A stretch of DNA of 7,859 nt from assembly GCA_035540675.1 (NCBI GenBank), contig DATLGB010000147.1, positions 1-7,859 on the forward strand, written 5' to 3'. Below the pieces are notes generated by a model that saw only the letters and a program-made list of their open reading frames with translations, had not been told where the DNA came from and did not search any database. Origin of the DNA: DATLGB01 sp035540675. Its GTDB lineage: Bacteria > Actinomycetota > Thermoleophilia > Solirubrobacterales > Solirubrobacteraceae. A program made the translations under genes and the position numbers. Shown in pieces: positions 4,417-7,859 of the stretch (position 1 is its first letter; each line of letters begins with the position of its first letter).

Positions 4417-5571
4417 ATGCCCACGCGAGACCAGATCCTCGAGGCGCTCAAGGCGGTCATCGACCACGAGCTGCGGCGCGACATCGTCGAGCTCGACATG
4501 GTGCGCTCGATCGACATCCACGACAACGGCGTCGTCGACGTCATGGTGTCGCTGACCACCGCCGGCTGCCCGATCCGCAACACGTTCCAGACGGCGGTCG
4601 CCCAGGCCGTCTCCAAGCTCGACGGCGTGGTCGGCGTCAACGTCGCCTTCGACGTGCTGACCGAGACCCAGAAGCAGGCGCTGCAGCGCAAGCTCGGCCG
4701 CCCCGGCGGCCTGCCCGACGGCGCGCTCGCGCAGGTCAAGAACGTCCTCTGCGTGGGCTCGGGCAAGGGCGGCGTCGGCAAGTCGTCGATCACCGCCAAC
4801 CTGGCCGCCGCGCTCGCCGCCGAGGGCAAGCAGGTCGGCGTGCTCGACGCCGACGTCTGGGGCTACTCGATCCCCCGCATGTTCGGCCTCGGCAACGAGC
4901 GCCCGAAGGTGTCGGCGGAGCGCAAGATCGTCCCGCCGGTGGTCGGCGGCATCAAGGTGATGTCGATCGGCTTCTTCCTGGACGAGGACGCCGCCGTCGT
5001 CTGGCGCGGGCCGATGCTGCACAAGGCCCTCACCCAGTTCCTCGAGGACGTGGAGTGGGGCGAGCTGGACTACCTGCTCGTCGACCTGCCGCCCGGCACC
5101 GGCGACGTCTCGATGACGCTCGCGCAGCTGCTGCCGCAGGCGAAGTTCCTGATCGTCACGACGCCGCAGCCGACGGCCCAGAAGGTCGCGCGCCGCTCCG
5201 CCGAGATGGCCGACAAGGTCAAGCTCGAGATCGCCGGCATCATCGAGAACATGAGCGGCTTCACCACGCCGTCGGGCGAGCGCTTCCAGATCTTCGGGGA
5301 GGGCGGCGGCCAGGACCTGGCCGACGAGCTCGGGGTGCCGCTGCTGGGCAAGGTGCCGCTCACGATGCCGCTGCGCGAGCAGGCCGACGCCGGCGTGCCG
5401 CTGGTCGCCGAGAACCCGGACGACCCGGCCGCCCAGGCGCTGCGGCAGACGGCGCGAGGGGTCATCGCCATCACGCCGGTCGAGCTCCCGGTGATGCAGT
5501 CGCCCGAGCCGGCGGCGCTCAACGTGGTGCCGCCGAAGCCGGCGGGCATGAGCCTGCCGATGGCGGGCTGA
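4417..5571 (+). CDS. mrp: Mrp/NBP35-family Fe-S cluster carrier ATPase
   Basis: The product has 384 residues. Residues about 4-90 are a MIP18/DUF59 domain with the conserved TAGCPIR (C51). Residues about 108-350 are a P-loop NTPase of the ParA/MinD group: deviant Walker A GSGKGGVGKSS (114-124, with signature K117 and K122), LDADVWGYS (143-151) and DLPPGTGD (223-230). Family members (ApbC, Nbp35) hold and deliver Fe-S clusters to apoproteins in the cytoplasm using ATP. The usual CPxCG motif after ENMS is absent: this protein reads ENMSGFTTPSGERFQIFGEGGG, and its only cysteines are C51 and C112. As I recall, that loss is common in actinobacterial Mrp. ATG 4417 begins the DUF59 domain directly; the open frame upstream is not conserved. 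A Crp-family gene follows 20 bp later and is probably co-transcribed. Confidence 0.93.
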   Translation: MPTRDQILEALKAVIDHELRRDIVELDMVRSIDIHDNGVVDVMVSLTTAGCPIRNTFQTAVAQAVSKLDGVVGVNVAFDVLTETQKQALQRKLGRPGGLPDGALAQVKNVLCVGSGKGGVGKSSITANLAAALAAEGKQVGVLDADVWGYSIPRMFGLGNERPKVSAERKIVPPVVGGIKVMSIGFFLDEDAAVVWRGPMLHKALTQFLEDVEWGELDYLLVDLPPGTGDVSMTLAQLLPQAKFLIVTTPQPTAQKVARRSAEMADKVKLEIAGIIENMSGFTTPSGERFQIFGEGGGQDLADELGVPLLGKVPLTMPLREQADAGVPLVAENPDDPAAQALRQTARGVIAITPVELPVMQSPEPAALNVVPPKPAGMSLPMAG

Positions 5572-5579
5572 ACCGCCCC

Positions 5580-5583
5580 GAGG
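5580..5583 (+). promoter_or_regulatory. Ribosome binding site of the Crp-family gene
   Basis: GAGG at 5580-5583 lies 8 nt before ATG 5592, within the 20-bp gap after mrp. It fixes this start rather than the much longer open frame running through mrp. An internal operon gene having a Shine-Dalgarno while the first gene lacks one fits the leaderless pattern. Confidence 0.6.
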
Positions 5584-5591
5584 TCGCTCCC

Positions 5592-6284
5592 ATGGGGGTC
5601 GACGCCGACGGCCGCTACGAAGACGACGACGTCCCGCTGTTCGACGTCCTCGACGATGCCGACCGGCGCTGGCTGCACGAGCGCGGCGTCGTGCGGCAGT
5701 TCCCGCAGGGCACGGCGCTCGTGCACGAGCACGAGGCCTCCGACCGCGTCCTGATCGTCCTCGAGGGCCGCGTCAAGATCGCCAGCACCTCCGAGGACGG
5801 CCGGGAGCGGGTGCTGGCCTTCCGCGGCCCCGGCGAGGTGGTGGGCGAGCTGTCGGCGATCGACCGCAAGCCGCGCTCGGCCGGTGTGGTCGCGGTCGAC
5901 CCGGTGCGCGCGCTCGTGCTGCCGGCCGGCGACTTCCGCGCCTTCCTCGAGCGCAGCCCGAAGGCGACGCTGCACCTGCTCGAGAAGTTCGTCGCGCGGC
6001 TGCGCGAGGCCGACCGCAAGCGCGTCGAGTTCGGCGTCACCGACACGATCGGCCGCGTCGCGGCGCGGCTCGTCGAGCTGGCCGAGCGCTACGGCAAGCG
6101 GGCGCCGGAGGGCATCCGGATCGACCTGCCGATCACCCAGGAGGAGCTCGCGAGCTGGGTCGGCTCCTCGCGCGAGGGGGTCAACAAGGCGCTGCACACG
6201 CTGCGCGGCCTCGGCTGGGTCGACGTCGAGCGGCGCTCGTTCACCGTCCTCGACCTCGACGCGCTGCGCCGGCGCAGCGGCTGA
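5592..6284 (+). CDS. Crp/Fnr family transcriptional regulator
   Basis: The product has 230 residues. Residues about 18-135 form a cyclic-nucleotide-binding beta-roll. Its phosphate-binding cassette is GELSAIDRKPRSA (85-97), keeping the Gly-Glu-Leu and Arg-Ser that contact cAMP in E. coli CRP, so cNMP binding is plausible. A dimerisation helix (about 122-145) leads to a winged helix-turn-helix at about 150-228; ITQEELASWVGSSREGVNKA (181-200) is the DNA-binding motif. There are no cysteines, so it cannot be an FNR-type Fe-S sensor. Members of this group in Actinobacteria act as global activators or repressors. It shares an operon with mrp and is convergent with a ferredoxin gene, which suggests but does not prove a redox or energy-related regulon. 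I see no binding site resembling TGTGA-N6-TCACA near its own promoter. Confidence 0.92.
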   Translation: MGVDADGRYEDDDVPLFDVLDDADRRWLHERGVVRQFPQGTALVHEHEASDRVLIVLEGRVKIASTSEDGRERVLAFRGPGEVVGELSAIDRKPRSAGVVAVDPVRALVLPAGDFRAFLERSPKATLHLLEKFVARLREADRKRVEFGVTDTIGRVAARLVELAERYGKRAPEGIRIDLPITQEELASWVGSSREGVNKALHTLRGLGWVDVERRSFTVLDLDALRRRSG

Positions 6285-6309
6285 CGGGTGGTCAGGCGGC
6301 CGCGCCGCC
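6281..6309. terminator. Compact inverted repeats at the crp/ferredoxin convergent junction
   Basis: Only 7 bp separate the two stop codons. CTGAC-GGGTG-GTCAG (6281-6295) is a perfect 5-bp inverted repeat whose arms contain both stops (TGA 6282-6284, TCA 6292-6294). A second stem, GGCGGC/GCCGCC (6295-6300 and 6304-6309, loop CGC), lies in the last codons of the ferredoxin gene and could stop transcripts of the Crp-family gene. The two stems share one base, so probably only one forms at a time. Confidence 0.35.
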
Positions 6310-6567
6310 CGACTTGAAGTAGTCGGCGTTGATCTGGATGTACTTCGACCACTCGTCGGGAACCTGGTCCTCGGCGAAGCAGGCGTCCACCGGGCACGCC
6401 TCGACACAGGCATCGCAGTCGATGCACTCCTCGGGGTCGATGTAGAGCATCTCGACCTTGTCGTAGTCCGGCTCGTCGGGCGTCGGATGGATGCAGTCGA
6501 CGGGGCAGACCTCGACGCAGGAGTTGTCCTTGGTGCCGATGCAGGGCTCGGTGATGACGTACGCCAT
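6292..6567 (-). CDS. 7Fe-type ferredoxin ([3Fe-4S][4Fe-4S])
   Basis: This 91-residue acidic electron carrier begins MAYVITEPCIGTKDNSC. The cysteine pattern matches Azotobacter FdI-type 7Fe ferredoxins: C9, C17 and C58 for the [3Fe-4S] cluster, C21, C48, C51 and C54 for the [4Fe-4S] cluster (CPVDC, then CIDCDACVEACPVDAC). C25 and C63 are additional cysteines. The extra Cys of FdI within the first motif is Thr12 here, favouring a 3Fe cluster. The C-terminal ~25 residues are a short version of the family's tail. Such ferredoxins commonly serve cytochromes P450 or oxidoreductases, or act as general low-potential carriers. An upstream ATG (6576) would add MPP, but MAYVI is the usual start in homologues and GAGAGA lies about 10 nt before it. 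It is divergent from the SDR gene, with 51 bp between starts. Confidence 0.92.
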   Translation of the reverse strand: MAYVITEPCIGTKDNSCVEVCPVDCIHPTPDEPDYDKVEMLYIDPEECIDCDACVEACPVDACFAEDQVPDEWSKYIQINADYFKSGGAAA

Positions 6568-6605
6568 GGGCGGCATTCTCTCAGAGGACCCCGGGACGGC
6601 GCGGT

Positions 6606-6618
6606 TAGGCTGCCCTGC
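6606..6618 (+). promoter_or_regulatory. Candidate leaderless -10 element of the SDR gene
   Basis: TAGGCT (6606-6611) fits TANNNT and is followed by exactly 7 nt (GCCCTGC) and ATG 6619, the geometry of a leaderless transcript. No Shine-Dalgarno precedes the ATG. It lies in the 51-bp divergent gap shared with the ferredoxin gene. Confidence 0.45.
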
Positions 6619-7503
6619 ATGCTGCTCTTGACGGGCGCGACCGGACGGGTCGGATCGGCGCTGCTGGGACGGTTGATGGAGCGCCGTGAACCGGTCCGCT
6701 GCCTGGTCCGGGATCCGCGCCGGCTCGGCCCTGAGCGGGTGCGCGTGCAGATCGCGCTCGGCGACCTGGCCGACCCGTCGAGCTTCCGCCACGCCCTGCG
6801 CGGCGTGCGCACCGTCGTCCACCTCGCGGCCACGGAGCGTGACCAGGCTCACGGAACGATCGAGGAGGTCGACGGCGTCGCCGTCTGGCGGCTGCTCCGC
6901 GCGGCCGAGCGCGCCGGCGTCGAGCACTTCGTGTTCCTGAGCCCGCTCGGGGCGACGCCGCACCACCGCGCCCGCCTGCACCGCGCGAAGGCGCTGGCCG
7001 AGCAGGCGGTGGCGGGGGCCGCGCTGCGGACGACGACGCTGCGCTGCTCGCTGATCTACGCGCCCGGCGACCGCCGTCTGGTCCTGCTCGACCTGCTGTC
7101 GCTGCTGCCCATCGTGCCGGTGACGCCCAGGATGGCGCGCGCCCGGTCGCAGCCGATCTGGGCCGGCGACGTCGCGGCCTGCGTCGATGGCGTGCTGGAT
7201 CGCGAGCCGGACGGCGACCACGACGTGCTCGAGCTGGCGGGGCCCGACGTGGTGACGCACCGCGACGCGGTGCGCGTGGCGCTCGCGGCGGCCGGGCGCC
7301 AGCGGCGGCTCGTGCCGGTTCCGAGCCGCCTGATCCTGCGGGGCCTGCACGCGTACGAGGCGCTGACGGGTCCGGTCGCCGTCGCCACCCGCGACGAGGC
7401 GGACCTGCTGGCGGCGACGATGGTCACGCCGCGCGGCACGGCCGACGCCGAGGCGCTCGGGGTGCGGCCGCGGCCGATGCGCGAGGTGCTGGCGCGCGGC
7501 TAG
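6619..7503 (+). CDS. NAD(P)-binding atypical SDR, NDUFA9/NmrA-like
   Basis: The product has 294 residues. The Rossmann nucleotide-binding motif TGATGRVG (5-12, GxxGxxG) opens the protein, followed by LVRDP (29-33) and GDLADPSS (48-55), typical of extended or atypical SDRs. The segment VEHFVFLSPLGA (101-112) and then HRAKALAEQAV (121-131) aligns with the NDUFA9-like group. The catalytic YxxxK is not intact: K124 is present but the Tyr position is Leu120, so classical SDR dehydrogenase chemistry is unlikely. Members bind NAD(P)H and act as structural subunits, redox sensors or quinone/sugar-modifying enzymes; the substrate cannot be told here. PVTPRMARARSQPIWAGDVA (168-187) is the usual substrate-side block. 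The gene ends in a CTAG shared with the convergent amidase gene. Confidence 0.85.
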   Translation: MLLLTGATGRVGSALLGRLMERREPVRCLVRDPRRLGPERVRVQIALGDLADPSSFRHALRGVRTVVHLAATERDQAHGTIEEVDGVAVWRLLRAAERAGVEHFVFLSPLGATPHHRARLHRAKALAEQAVAGAALRTTTLRCSLIYAPGDRRLVLLDLLSLLPIVPVTPRMARARSQPIWAGDVAACVDGVLDREPDGDHDVLELAGPDVVTHRDAVRVALAAAGRQRRLVPVPSRLILRGLHAYEALTGPVAVATRDEADLLAATMVTPRGTADAEALGVRPRPMREVLARG

Positions 7504-7859
7504 AGCGGCGGGCGCAGGTGCGCCCACGGGTGCGCCTGCTCGACCTGCGCCGCGACCTGCAGCAGCAGGTCCTCGCCGAGCGGCGGGCCGACGAGCTGGA
7601 CCCCGGCCGGCAGCCCGTCGGCGCCGAGGTCCCAGGGCAGTGAGATCGCCGGCTGCCCGGTGACGTTGAACAGGCCGGCGTACGGCGCGAAGGCGGCGGC
7701 GCGGTCGAACGCGTCCAACGGCGGGTCGAGCGCCCCGTGCAGCTCGCCGACGGGCAGCGGGCGCTCGGCCAGCGCGGGCGCGAGCAGCACGTCGAAGCCG
7801 GCCCAGAGCGCGATCACGTCGCGCGCGCGGCGCTGCAGCAGGGCCTGCGCCGCCAGCAG
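7500..7859 (-). CDS. Amidase signature family protein (C-terminal part only)
   Basis: The last 119 codons are present, and the gene continues beyond the right edge of the window. FDVLLAPALAERPLPVG, then FAPYAGLFNVTGQPAISLP and GLPAGVQLVG, are the standard C-terminal blocks of amidase signature enzymes, a group that includes GatA and broad amidohydrolases. These hydrolyse C-N amide bonds using a Ser-Ser-Lys triad. The triad and the Gly/Ser-rich signature lie upstream, outside the window. The tail PWAHLRPPL suggests a stand-alone amidase rather than the GatA subunit of tRNA amidotransferase, but this is a judgement. Its TAG stop (7502-7500) overlaps the stop of the SDR gene. Confidence 0.9.
   Translation of the reverse strand: MLAAQALLQRRARDVIALWAGFDVLLAPALAERPLPVGELHGALDPPLDAFDRAAAFAPYAGLFNVTGQPAISLPWDLGADGLPAGVQLVGPPLGEDLLLQVAAQVEQAHPWAHLRPPL

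Overview
The window is a very GC-rich bacterial segment (by eye about 70% or more). Codons end almost always in G or C, genes are packed tightly on both strands, and several genes seem to start without a Shine-Dalgarno site. The family mix suggests a high-GC actinobacterium, most likely class Thermoleophilia (Solirubrobacterales type). The pointers are a DUF2342 zincin, a DUF5995 protein, a secreted protein with a Cys/Lys-rich tail, an Mrp ATPase without the C-terminal CxxC, and a 7Fe-type ferredoxin. The lineage is inferred; no rRNA marker is present.

Layout, left half: the 3' end of an inositol-monophosphatase-family gene (+, to 179); a small secreted protein with a basic tail (+, 222-899); a convergent exported DUF5995 protein (-, 957-1877); a DUF2342 zinc metalloprotease (+, 1985-3019); and a histone-H1-like/phasin-like protein (+, 3175-3894) behind a well-formed promoter overlapped by a LexA-box-like operator. 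A 222-bp convergent gap (3895-4116) follows. It holds no convincing gene but a nested set of perfect stems that could fold as a ~140-nt multi-helix RNA, including a C(UUCG)G terminator hairpin.

Layout, right half: a 73-residue protein resembling an acyl-CoA carboxylase epsilon subunit (-, 4117-4338); an mrp (Fe-S carrier ATPase) and Crp-family regulator operon (+, 4417-6284); a convergent 7Fe ferredoxin (-, 6292-6567); a divergent NDUFA9-like NAD(P)-binding protein (+, 6619-7503); and the 3' end of an amidase (-, from 7500), whose stop codon shares one CTAG with its neighbour's.

Mrp, the Crp-type regulator and the ferredoxin form a small Fe-S/redox neighbourhood. The most promising unexplained signals are the operator-promoter region before the histone-like gene (3079-3152) and the structured gap after it (3911-4050). 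No CRISPR array, insertion sequence, tRNA, rRNA or prophage gene is visible.
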